From assembly GCF_932294415.1 (NCBI RefSeq), contig NC_065543.1:29345530-29409529 (forward strand): DNA of 64,000 nucleotides. Reading direction: 5' to 3'. Shown in pieces: positions 51,577 to 63,131 of the stretch. Both the position numbers and the translations under genes were made by a program. Source of the DNA: Quercus robur. Lineage: Eukaryota; Streptophyta; Magnoliopsida; Fagales; Fagaceae. Under the pieces are notes generated by a model. It was not told the origin of the DNA. It did not search any database and worked only from the letters and a program-made list of their open reading frames with translations. Within the stretch, counting starts at the first letter, position 1; every line of letters begins with the position of its first letter.

Positions 51577-54500
51577 GTCTCCTAAGTTGGAACTGTCGAG
51601 GGCTTGGGAACCCTCAGATAGTTAACGCCTTGAAAAAGGTTATTAGGTTAGAAGATCCCAATTTGGTGTTCTTGATGGAAACAAAGTCGAATGAAGAGTG
51701 GGTAAAAATTGTACGTAATCAATGTGGTTTTAAAGATAGTTTTATTGTTCCTAGTGATGGTTTAAAGGGAGGGTTAGCTTTCTTTTGGAAATCTGATATC
51801 AAAGTGGATGTTCTGGATTCTTCGCTATTCTTTATTGATGCTTTGATTGAGGGGGGGGGGGGTGAAAGAATTGGATGTTGGCATTTGTCAGGTTTCTATG
51901 GTCATCCTGAGACTGCACTAAGGATGGATTCATGGAGATTGCTTAATTCCTTAAGGGATAGCTCACAGTTGCCATGGCTTGTGATTGGAGATTTCAATGA
52001 AATCAGGTCTCAAGCAGAGAAGGAGGGAGGGGCTTCTAGGCCAGTACAGCAAATAGCCAGGTTTAATGCTTCTATTAACTTTTGTGGGCTTAAGGAGGTT
52101 GGCTTTGTGGGTCCTAAATTCACTTGGTTGTATCAAAAAAGGGATGGCACTCAGATCAGGGAACAGTTGGATAGGGCCTTAGCTTCTACAGATTGTCATT
52201 CTCTTTTCCCTAATGCTAAGCTTCATCATAAGTCATCTTCTGTCTCTGATCATAATCCTCTTTTGCTGCATCTATTCTCAAAGAAAAAATACCAGAAGCA
52301 CAAGAAATTATTTAGATTTGAGTCTATGTGGTTAAAAGATGAGAGATGTGAGAAAGTGGTGACTGAGGCATGGGAGGAAGGGATGTGCATGGCTTCTAAT
52401 TCTCCTATTTTATCTTGTATGGAATCATGCAGAAACAAGTTGGAGGTTTGGAATGTGAGTGAGTATGGGCATGTGGGAAAGAAGATAGCTGGTTTACAAA
52501 AATGCCTAGAAGGGTTGGAGATGCAAGCTTCATCACCTACGGTTATAAAAGACTTAAGAGATACTAGAGTGGAGTTGAATTGTTGGCTTGACAAAGAAGA
52601 TGCCATGTGGAAACAGAGGGCTCAGCTGAACTGGTTTCAGGAGGGTGACAGAAATACCCGCTTCTTTCATGCTAAGGCCTCAGCAAGGTTTCAAAAGAAC
52701 TTAATTGAGGGGGTTTTAGATGCTAATGAGGTGTGGCGGGTTGACCAAGGGGAGATTGAGAAGGCGTTTATTGACTACTATTCTGAGTTGTTCACTTCCT
52801 CAGCACCATCAGATTTCACTGAAATTCTGGAGGCCATTCAACCTAGAGTGACTCATTCAATGAATTCCATGCTGGTGAAGGAGTTCCAGGCAGGTGAAGG
52901 AGTTCCAGGCAGGTGAAGTGCACAAAGCCCTAAAACAGATGTATCCTTTAAAAGCCCCAGGTCTGGATGGTATGCCCCCTCTTTTTTTCCAAAAATTCTG
53001 GTCTACTGTAGGTGGTGTAGTAACTAAGACAATATTGGATTTCCTTAATTTAGGCATTACCCCGCCAAAATTTAATGAAACACATATTGTTTTGGTTCCT
53101 AAAACTGATTCACCTAAAAGAGTAACTGAGTATAGACCACTCAGTCTCTGTAATGTTATTTACAAACTGACATCTAAAACTCTAGCCAACAGACTTAAAA
53201 AAAATCCTCCCATCTATTATCAGTGATACTCAGAGTGCTTTTGTGAATGGTAGATTGATTACTGATAATGTTTTAGTAGCTTTTGAGGCAATGCACCAGA
53301 TTAATTTGAAGAAATCAGGAACTAAAGGTGAGATGGCTCTCAAGTTAGACATGAGCAAGGCATATGACAGGGTGGAATGGGCATGCCTAGAGAAGATAAT
53401 GGAGAAATTGGGGTTTCATTCAAGATGGAGGAGCCTGATGATGCAATGCATCTCTTCAGTCACTTATGCTGTACGGGTCAATGGTAAACCTAGTGGCCAT
53501 ATTATTCCTTCTAGAGGACTCCGCCAAGGTGATCCACTCTCCCCATATTTATTTTCGATTTGTGCAGAAGGCCTTTCTGCGTTGATTAAAAAAGCTACAG
53601 CTGATGGTTTGCTGGAAGGTGTTTCTGTGTGTAGGGGTGGCCATTGTCTATCTCATTTATTTTTTGCAGATGATAGTTTGATTTTTTGCAAAGCCACTAT
53701 TGAAGAATGTGAAGCCCTTCAGAAAGTACTGAGAACGTATGAGCAAGCTTCTGGCCAATAGCTAAATTGTGCCAAAACTTCTCTGTTTTTTAGTCCTAAC
53801 ACAGTACAGGAGATCCAGGAAGAGATTAAAGTTTGATTTGGTGCTCAAGTCATTCGGCAGCATGAGAAGTATCTGGGCCTCCCTTCTTTGGTAGGAAGAA
53901 ATAAGAAGAATACTTTCAAGGAAGTCAAAACAAAACTGGCCAAAAAATTGGCTGGGTGGAAGGAAAAGCTATTGTCTAAAGCCGGGAAGGAAGTTTTGAT
54001 AAAAGCGGTAGCCCAAGCTATTCCGACGTATACTATGAGCTGCTTTAAAATTCCTGATTCCCTTTGTGATGAGATGACAAGTATTATTAGGAATTTTTGG
54101 TGGGGGCAATGTAAGGAGGAGAGGAAAATGGCATGGATTAGTTGGGAGAAACTTTGTACTCCAAAGGCTTGTGGGGGAATGGGTTTCAAACAATTGAAGG
54201 AATTTAATTTAGCCATGTTGGCTAAACAAGGGTGGCAACTCCAGTCTGGGAATGATTCCCTATTATATAGGGTTTTTAAGGCCAAATATTTTCCAAGGTG
54301 TGAATTTGTGGATGCATGTCTTGGAAAAAATCCTTCATTTACTTGGAGGAGTATTTTGGCGGCTTAAGCAATTGTCCAGAATGGCAAAAGGTGGCTGGTG
54401 GGGAATGGTCATAGCATAAGGATTTGGAAGGATAAATGGGTGCCATCCCCCTCAACGTATAAGGTATTTTCTCCTGTCTCAAGACTACCTGAGGACTCTC

Positions 54501-55716
54501 GGGTTGCAACCCTTATTGATGAAGCTTCTGGTGCATGGAATAATGAGTTGGTGCGGCAAATCTTCCTTCCTCATGAAGCTGACTTAATTTGTAGCATTGC
54601 TCTAAGTGCGAATTTGTCAGAGGATAAGCAAGTCTGGGCTTTAACGGACTCTTTAGTGTCCGTAGTGCATATAAGTTGGCCATGGAGATGAGCTTAAAGG
54701 TACCGGTGGGTGGTGTGTCTGATGGTAGTCAGTTAAGAAGTTTTTGGAAGCATCTATGGAGCTGTAATGTTCCACACAAGATTCGCCACTTCGCTTGGAG
54801 GGCCTGCAAAGATGTTTTACCCACGAAAGAGAATCTGGTCAGGCGCAAAGTGCTGTTGGACAGTGTTTGTGATGAGTGTCGCATGGAGGAAGAGTCTTCA
54901 GCCTATCTGTTCTGGCGGTGTCAACGTGCTACTGAAATATGGCACAATTCCGCTTTGTTTCAGGGCTCTAGGAGTTGCCATTTTGGGTCGTTCATGGACT
55001 TGCTCTGGTATGTGGTGATGATAGCTCAGTGGGATCACAGAAGGGTGGAAAAACTGATTGTGATAGCTTGGGCATTATGGTCGAACCGGAATGAATGCAG
55101 GAATGGTGGTGCGAAAAAGTCAAGTCAGACCTTAGTGCATGATGCGTTGGAGTATTTATGTGCTTACCAGGCTTGTATACAGGTCACGGATTCGAAGCAG
55201 CCAGCTGGGGCAGCAGTGTGGACGCCTCCCTCTCCAGCTCGTTACAAAATAAATGTGGATGGGGCTGTGTTCAAAGAGCAGAAAACGGCAGGGGTGGGGA
55301 TTATAATTCGAGATGATGCAGGTCAGTTGATCGGAGCCTATAGTAAAAAAATTGAAGCTCCTCTTGGTGTCATTGAGGTTGAAGCTAAGGCGGTTGAGAT
55401 GGGTCTTCAATTTGCAAAAGACATGTCTATCCAGGACTTCACGCTAGAGACTGATTCTTTGTCACTGGTTAATGCTCTAAGGGACTCTTATCCTCCCCCT
55501 TTATCTATGGCTGCTCTGGTCTATAGTTCCATAAGTGTTGCTCATAGTTTCCGTAGTGTGAACTTTGCCCATATTGGTCGTAAGGGCAATAGACCAGCAC
55601 ATTTACTAGCTAGACATGCTTTAGGCATTACTGATTTTTCTGTTTGGGTTGAAGAGATTCCTTGTTTCCTTGAACAAGCTCTCAACCAGGATGTATTGGC
55701 CAATTCTCTTGATTAA
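51573..55716 (+). pseudogene. LINE ORF2 (endonuclease, reverse transcriptase, RNase H)
   Basis: The start is MSLLSWNCRGLGNPQ, overlapping the ORF1 stop by ATGA. The endonuclease (METK, GDFNEI, SDHNPLLL) runs to about 52250. Reverse transcriptase includes KAPGLDGMPPLFFQKFW, KLDMSKAYDRVEW, SRGLRQGDPLSPYLF and the FADDS catalytic motif near 53670. A zinc-binding region and RNase H (INVDGAVF, LETDSLSLVNAL, GRKGNRPAHLLARHAL) end at 55716. Disruptions: a 19-bp tandem duplication at 52875-52912, an extra A near 53200, stops at 53759, 53834 and 54364, and a shift near 54645. Confidence 0.88.
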
Positions 55717-55894
55717 TAAAGTTTTAGCTGTATTTCACATCAAAAAAACTCTCTTACAGGATCATCCTAATTTATTTCATGTCGTAGACAAAATATGGAC
55801 AACCTTGAAGATTTTGGCTATATTTGATGCTCACGTGCATCTTTCTTCTGTACCCGGCATTTGGTATTGGCTTTCTTTCTGATCACGTGTTTTA

Positions 55895-56350
55895 TCATGC
55901 ATGCTTTCTTCTGTACCTAGGGTTTGTAGGTTCGCTTACCACTTGAGTATATTTGACACAAGAAAACAACTTAAAGAATTTATTACAAGAAACAGTCTTC
56001 ATCCTTTCAATTAAAAAAATTCTTCTGTTTTGTGGCAAAGATTTCTTGTAAGCTAAATTTTGCTATTACAATTGATTATATGTAAACTGAAATGATATAT
56101 GTTACCATAGGTAATGTTAGGCAATAATACAAAATAATAGAACGTCGGGTTTGGATTGTGATACTCTGGCAGAGTTGCAGTTATTCTGATGATATCCAAT
56201 TTGTAAAACATTTACTATTCTACATTATGATTGGAATGAATTGAACATGCCCAAATTTCCTCCACTTCTGGCTGTTCATTTTGGTAATCTTGGGCTGGAT
56301 GAACTCCTTAAAGCAAAACTGAATTGCATGGTGTGTTGTCCATGAATATT
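55895..56350 (+). repeat. Duplicated copy of PGES2-like 3' flank
   Basis: Matches 37850-38325 through GTTTGTAGGTTC, AGATTTCTTGTAAGCTAAAT, GGCAATAATAC, ATACTCTGGCAGA and CTGGATGAACTCCTTAAAGC. No PGES2 coding exon accompanies it, so it is an orphaned downstream fragment. Confidence 0.8.
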
Positions 56351-58256
56351 AATAATGTCTGAGAATTTCATGGTTGCAATTTAATGATCAATGCTTTTTT
56401 CTAATGTGGTTTGAAGTGAATGCCAATTATTATTGTTGTTGCATTAAAATTTTTTTTCATAGGTTTAACTAAATTATGAACAAATCCTTTATATTTTGCA
56501 TTCACAGATCAGAGATTTGGTTTTGCGTTTGCATATATTTGGCTTTTCTCTGTAACAAATGTTTAAAACAAAGGAACACTCATGCACCCAACCATCACCA
56601 TGGCTTTCTAGTTGGTTGTTAACATTGCTATTAGGACTTAGGAGTAGGACATCATACATCACTATTCGGCCTTTCAAATAAAATTTAAAGATCTAGAGCT
56701 CTTGAACCAAGTGAATGTATTGGCAAAGCCCAAATAAAAATTTTAATCATGAAATAAAATAAAGATTACGTAGTGAACTAACTTGGAGAAGAGAGAGAAA
56801 GTCCGATGTTTATTGTAGAGATTTATGGTACATGTGGAAGAAGGTATAATGAGAGAAGTGGTTACTGGAAATTAAATATTTATTTTCTTACTTTAATTAT
56901 CAAATTATTGTTTTTTAATAGATACAATAAAATTTCAAACTATAACGTTCATTCTATAATAATTATTCTTTATCATCATGTTAAGACAAATTAATTTATG
57001 ATTGAGTTAACTAGAATTTACAATCATCAAATTATTGTTATTATATCCTTACTTTTTCAAATGCTTTTGAAAATCACATTTTGAATGCCAAATGTCTTTT
57101 ATGAAATATGATTGGTATTAAAAGGTCTGCTTTGTTATAAATGTATTAGAAATTAGTTTCACAATACAAGGAAATGATAATTGTTAATTTGTCACAACTT
57201 TTCCATTCAACTTTTAACTTATTTCATCAAGGATCTTGTAACTTTATTAGTTAACGCCTTTTAGTGTCTTTAATGGAGATATTCAACTATCAAATAATAA
57301 TAAAAAAAATCTTATTTTGTTTATGTGCAATTTTTTAAAATCTCACATTTTTTTAAGTACAAGTATACTTTAACTTACATTTAGCAAAAGCAATAAACAA
57401 AAATATGTTGATGTCAAATAGACAATGGTTTTTTATTATATTACATTCACCCTCAATGAGAGAGTAGACCGGATTAAGACTCTGTTTGGATTGAGGGGAG
57501 AGGGAGTGGAAGGAAGTAGAGTAAAGTTGGTTGAAAATAGAAAATTTTTGGGCCCACTTTACTTTACTCCTCCTCCATTCAAACGGACCATAAATTTAAA
57601 TTTAAATGAAATTTCTCCGATTTGACAAAACTTATTTTGACACTTTTCAGTTTGTTTACAAAACTTTCAATTATTTCAATTTCACATCTTAGAATTAAAT
57701 TAAAATGAAATTAGAAGGTTACATACCTTACACCAAAAAGAAAAAAAAACATTTATTCTAGATGAAACCTTAACAATTTTATTTTAATTAAAAGATAATA
57801 ATTGGAAGTTTATGTATAAAATTGAGTATTTTTAATATAAATTTTAAATTTTTAATAATTTGATACTTACAACAAAATTGAATGATTTGAACGATAAATC
57901 TCTTTATTGAAGATACTAGAAAGTTGAGCCATTAAGATCCAAGTCCAACTATATGGAAATGAATTGAAGAAGAAAAAAAAAAAAAAAAAAAAGCATAAAA
58001 ATCTAAAAACTTTTACAAGTTCGAAGTCCAACTCACTCCCAGCAGGGTCTGCGCACACAGGACCACAGCCCACGGGCCTGGGAGTTCGGGCTCATCATAT
58101 TTTACCGTACATTGTAGTTTTAGTGGATAGATATTATATATAGTGTACCAGTTAAGTTTACAACAACAACAAAAACTGGGTGAGACTCAAGTGTCTCATT
58201 TTCACTGTATTATCTTCTCATCTCCTTGTTCCCTCCTTCTCTTCCAAGTCCCAACC
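56351..58256. other. Intergenic / TOC64 upstream region
   Basis: AT-rich DNA with no gene. It contains a 113-bp MITE at 57478-57590 and an A run at 57968-57992. The TOC64 promoter lies towards the right end. Confidence 0.5.
57478..57590. mobile_element. Short PIF/Harbinger-like MITE
   Basis: A 113-bp element with ends GACTCTGTTTGGATTG and TGGTCCGTTTGAATGG (reverse strand) and TAA on both sides (57475-57477, 57591-57593). Same terminal motif class as 13296-13654. Confidence 0.6.
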
Positions 58257-58319
58257 TATAAAGCCTTAAAACCCTCTTTCTCTCTCAAGTCTCAGTTCAA
58301 ATAAAAAAACCTAGGGTTT
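58257..58319 (+). promoter_or_regulatory. Candidate TATA box and telo-box of TOC64
   Basis: TATAAA at 58257-58262 lies about 73 bases before the ATG, and TAGGGTTT (telo-box type) lies at 58312-58319. Such boxes are common near plant housekeeping and biogenesis genes. The transcription start is not known. Confidence 0.35.
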
Positions 58320-58334
58320 GGTTCTGAGAAAGAG

Positions 58335-61300
58335 ATGGGGTCTCAATCGGCGAATCTGTGGGTTTTGCTGGGCTTAGGCTTGGCCGGAATTCTGATTATG
58401 ACGAGGAAGCTGAAGAAGGCTATAAGGGAAGACTTCGGTGCGTTTATCGAGAAGTTTCAGTTGCTTCCTCCTCCTCCGCCGCCTCCTCCCAAAGCTCCTC
58501 ATCCTCTCACCGGCCTCACTTTCGCGGTTTCCGACGTGTAAGCCCTCGCCCTCTGTTTCTTTCTCTTAAATTCTGTTTGTTTCCCGAGAAATGTTCGGTC
58601 TAGTAAATATATATGAATATGCGGTGTTTTTTATTTATTTTATGTTGATTACAGTATAGATGGGCTAACTTGAGTGACTGTTTGTTTGTCTTTTGTGTTG
58701 CCGTTGTTTGAATTCAAATGGAAAGAGTTGGAATGGTTTACTTGATTGATTGAGTCCAGGATTTTGGTTTTGGAGTTCCAATAAATTGTTTGCAGCTTGT
58801 AAAAAAAAAAAAGTAAATTGTTTCCTGTGTTTGATTGTGATGCTGAAAATGAGCCGGAAAACATTTTCCTTTGTTTCCCATGAAAAATCAATGATATTTC
58901 GTAAATTCCTTATAGTATTATGTATAGTATGAGCTCTAGCTCTCTAGCTCTCAAATGGTCCCCTCTCCTTTTAAAAGAAACAACGAGGGTGAGGCTGTGG
59001 GTTCCCCGTTGGTGAATGTGTAACTGCTAACTTTCATTTGAATATGAAAATTATGTCGAGCAACTAAAAAATCAAAGGACATACCATTTTTAACATAGAA
59101 GAAAAACTGTGAGCAATATGCTTCCAAACAAAAAACAATGGTATCAGGACATTAAACAACATATATCAAACTACTTATAAAAAAAAAAAAAACATATATC
59201 AAACCATTTAAAATAGTTCAACATGCTTCAATATTAAAAAAAGTGAAATTCAAGTTCAACCTTCTGCATAACCATGATTTGAAAGTAAGGGAAAATTACA
59301 TTTTAAACCCTATTATTAAGGGTAGTTTCAATCTAATCCACCCTATAGCCTGGTGGAATGGATATTCTTTTATTTAATCCTCTAGCTTTATTTTAGCCCT
59401 AAAATGAAGGCTCCACAGGAAGACTTGTATCAATATTGAATGAGCATGAGTTCGAGTTTGTAGCTTTTAAGAAGAAAAGCTTGATGTGTGAGCTGTTGAG
59501 TTTAGATGTGAAAGAAGGTGATCAAAGCTTTACACAGGAGGAACGTGCTTGAAGGGAGGAGTCCAAATCTGTGATAGAACGGGTTGCTACACATGAGGAG
59601 ACTTGGTGTAAAAAATCGAGAGCTTTATGGTCGAAGGAGGGGGGTAACAACACTAGTTTTTTTCCATAGGTTGGCTAATCCGCATAGAAAAAGCAATTAT
59701 GTGGGTGGACTGGAGGTGGAAAGTAGGTTTATGAGGAGTTTGAGGTTCAAGAGCAAGTGGTGCAATTCTACATGTCGTTATACAGTTATTCACAGAAACA
59801 AGGGATTGTAAACCACCTGTAGATGGGCAGAGTTTGCAAGTATTGATGAGCATGATAAACAATGTTAGAGCAGGAATTTAATAAAGGATGAGGTCCTACA
59901 TGTTTTGAAGGACTTGCAAGGTGATAAGCTTTCCAAGCTCAAACAGATTTACTATGACATTCTATCAACATTGTTTGAGGGTGGATGAATCTGATGTGAT
60001 GGCTGTTTTTGTGGAGTTTGATAGGTACCGTGAGTTTTAAAAATCCCGTAATGTTTCTTTTATTGCTTTAATTATGAAGAAGAGTAATGTCATCAATATT
60101 AGCGATTTCAATCCTATTAGCTTGGTGGGAACTGTGTATAAATTATTGGCAAAGGTGCTAGCTAATAGGATGAAAATGGTGTTAGACAAGCTCATTTTCG
60201 AGTACCAAAATGTCTTTGTTTGTGGTAGGAAATTCTTGATTTAGTCCTAATTGAAAATGAATGCATGGATTGTAGAATTAAGAGTCCTATTCCTAGGGTA
60301 ATTTGTAAGTTGGGTATTGAAAAGGCTTACAATCATGTTAATTGGGATTTGGGTTTTTATCTGTTGGAGAGGATAGATTTAGGGAAGAAATGGAAGGGTT
60401 GGATTCATGCCTGTATTTGTAATGTTCGGTTCTCAGTTTTGATCAATGGATCTCCTGGTAGCTTCTTAGTTGACGGGGATTAAGACAGGGTAACCAGCTA
60501 CCCCCTTTTCTCTATATATTGGTCATGTGGGTCTTGAGTAGGATGCTGAAGAAAACAGAGGAGAGGGGTTTTATTAATGGGAAGGAATGGGGGATGAGTT
60601 TAAACACCATTTGGTAGGATGGGATAAGGTCTGCACTCCTATTGTTAATGGAGGATTGGGGATGCGGAAGCTTATCTTCTTTAATCAGGCTCTCTTAAGG
60701 AAGTGGCTGTTAGGCCGGGTACCTATGGTCATGGTCTTTTGAAGAGTCTTAGGATGGGTTGGGAGAGGTTACTTTAGAATATTAATTTTTGAGGTTGGAG
60801 TTGGCAACTGAATTTGATTTTGGCATGATTGTTGTTGTGGTAACCAACCCCTGAGAGTGGCTTTTCTTGCCTTGTATGATGGCTCCACTTCCACTAGAAT
60901 GCTTTAGTGGAGTATTTGTTGTTGAGGCAGTTTGAGGGGGAGAGGTGGAGTTGGGATGTTAGATTCATCTGGGACTGTTAATGGTTGCGAGCTGGATTTG
61001 GTGGCTGCTTTTCATCATCTTCTGGATTTTCATATTCCTCTTAAAGAGGATGGAGATTGGGCGAGGTGGAGGTTGAAGAAGAATGTGGAGTTTGATATTC
61101 ATTCTTTCTATAATGCTTTGAGGGGTTCCAATTCTGTCAATTTCCTTTGTAAAGGCATTTGGGGTGTGAAGTCCCCACAGAGGGTCTTCTTTTTTGTTTG
61201 GACAGTGGTGTGGGGGAAGATACTCACTTGTGATAATCTTAGGGAGAGAGGCTACACTATAATAGATTGGTTCTACATGTGCCGATATAGTGGGGAGGTG

Positions 61301-63131
61301 CTGGATCACCCTTTGCTTCATTTCAAGGAGGCTTACTAGTTGTGGAGCTTTGTTTTTTGATCCTTTGGGATCTGCTGGGTCTTACCAAAGAAGGTGATTG
61401 ATCTTATGTTTGGTTGGAGGAACTGGATGGGTAAACATTCTTCAAATATTGGAATTTGGTTCCATGAAGTTGAATATTGCACGTTTAGAACATACCTGAT
61501 ATTATGCACATCTTATAAGTCCTAATTATCTTTTAAGTTTGTTCACTACAAAATAATTGAGTAAATTAAGCCATGATCACATAACTAATCACAAATAGTG
61601 AAAGAAAAAGAAAAAAAGAAAAAAAAGAAAAGGCCATGCTATGAGCAAAGGATCCACATTTATTTCATGAGTATAACATTATGACATCTATAAAAGAATT
61701 TAAAAAAGTTGGCAGCAAAAAGAAACTATGGCTTCCATTAATTAGCAAAAATATCATATTTCCAAGAGAGAGTAATGTAGCAATTTAAGTCAAGTATTTT
61801 TTTTTGGGGGGTGTTGGGGGGGGGGGGGGGGGGGGGGAACTACCCTGTCATATATCCCTAATGAGTTCTAAACGTGTCCTAAGATAACAAAATCCATCAT
61901 TCTCATTCAACTTCCAAACGCAAAACTCCCCTATATCAAATGATATGTGAATTTAGCAAATCAACATATACTAATAAAAAGTACTTAAAGGTGGTGAGCA
62001 AAACTTTTTGGAAGAGATAATTACCATTGTGATGTTTTTTGGTGTGGAGTTTGTTTTGTAGCTAACATTCTGGAAATTTTTTCTCTTTGGTGCTTATACT
62101 GTTGACCATGAAAATATTTTCCATGGAATTTTATTTTCTACTGTACTAAAAACTATAAAATGTTGAAAAAGTTTTCTACCAAAACAAGCAGGGTGAGAGT
62201 AAAAGGTTATTGATAGAAATTAATCATTATTGGGTACACTCATATCCTCAAATTCAACTTTTTAATAGTGTATTACTTTGGTAAAAGCCTGAAGGGGCCT
62301 TCCCTTTTTTTAGAAGGAATGAGAAGAAAGATTAGTGAGGATCTTATAAAGGAAGGGGGAAATTTTATTTTGGATTTGTTAAGCAAGTTATTATCAGTCC
62401 TGGTCAAGATCATATTGATTGGGTTTGTCACTCTTTTATTTTGTTTTTGTTCTTTGTTTTTGAGAAGAGTAAAAAGAGAAGTTCATCATTGTTTAGTCAT
62501 TGTCCTTTAGGTTGGTTTTAGTAGATCATACCTATGCATTTCCCTCTTGGTATTTCCAATGGGGACATCCATGGTTCAAATCCCCCCCCACCCCCCCCAA
62601 GTTATAACTATTGAATTATTTAAAAAAAAAAAAAATCAAACCCATGATTTGCATTCTTGATTTCTGAAGTTTTTTTTCGTGGTTTTTAAACTGAATTAAT
62701 CTTTTATTATAATCACCAGATTCGACATTGATGGTTATGTGACTGGATTTGGTCATCCAGAATGGGTGAAGACACATGGCAAAGCTTCTTGGACATCTCC
62801 TGTGGTTACTGCACTTGTTGAAGGAGGTGCCACTTGCATTGGAAAAACTGTTGTGGATGAACTAGCATATGGGTATCTGTCTTGTACTCATTTTATAGCA
62901 ACATTTGCTTGGGCTGCACAAACACACACACCTTTGCAGTGTGTCCCACTCTAGCATTTGTACGGATTGGAATAATGACTATTGTTTTTGGCATGTTTAT
63001 TTTCAGTATCAGTGGAGAAAATAAGCATTATGGTACACCCACCAATCCCACAATACCTGCAAAAGTACCAGGTGGATCCTCCAGTGGAGCTGCTGTGGCA
63101 GTGGCTGCTAATCTTGTTGACTTCTCATTGG
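58335..63131 (+). CDS. TOC64: TOC64/OEP64, chloroplast outer-envelope import receptor (5' part; continues past window)
   Basis: Docking component for Hsp90-bound precursor proteins at the chloroplast outer envelope; in the family a C-terminal TPR domain binds the chaperone. Visible exons: 58335-58537, 62720-62872 and 63007-63131, joined in phase (about 160 residues). The start [20 protein letters not shown] is the N-terminal membrane anchor. A proline run and [11 protein letters not shown] lead into the amidase-like fold ([42 protein letters not shown]). The amidase fold is thought to be catalytically dead in TOC64, but the decisive nucleophile region lies in exons beyond 64000. Intron 1 (4.2 kb) contains a LINE relic. 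The mitochondrial paralogue OM64 is an alternative; the N terminus favours the plastid form. Confidence 0.92.
59420..61480 (+). pseudogene. LINE ORF2 relic in TOC64 intron 1
   Basis: Broken + strand frames read reverse transcriptase ([38 protein letters not shown]) and then the zf-RVT region ([44 protein letters not shown]). Many stops and deletions show an old copy. It is not close kin of the LINE at 49788-55746 at the protein level. Confidence 0.75.
61481..62719. other. Remaining part of TOC64 intron 1
   Basis: Non-coding, with a long G run at about 61806-61837 and C runs near 62583-62598. No mobile element ends were recognised. Confidence 0.5.

Larger units (their letters stand above)
49788..55746 (+). 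mobile_element. Full-length L1-type LINE, disabled
   Basis: A 5,959-bp element is flanked by the exact 16-bp direct repeat AACTCTCTTACAGGAT (49772-49787 and 55747-55762), a typical target-primed reverse transcription duplication. It has a 5' leader of about 200 bp, ORF1, ORF2 with endonuclease, reverse transcriptase, zinc-binding and RNase H regions, an AATAAA just past the last stop, and a short A-rich tail. At least eight stops or frameshifts make it non-autonomous now, although most reading frame is well preserved, so the insertion is fairly young. Confidence 0.92.

Noticed and set aside
51573-55716. ORF2 segments as host RNase H or reverse-transcriptase genes
   Set aside because: All belong to one LINE flanked by a target duplication.
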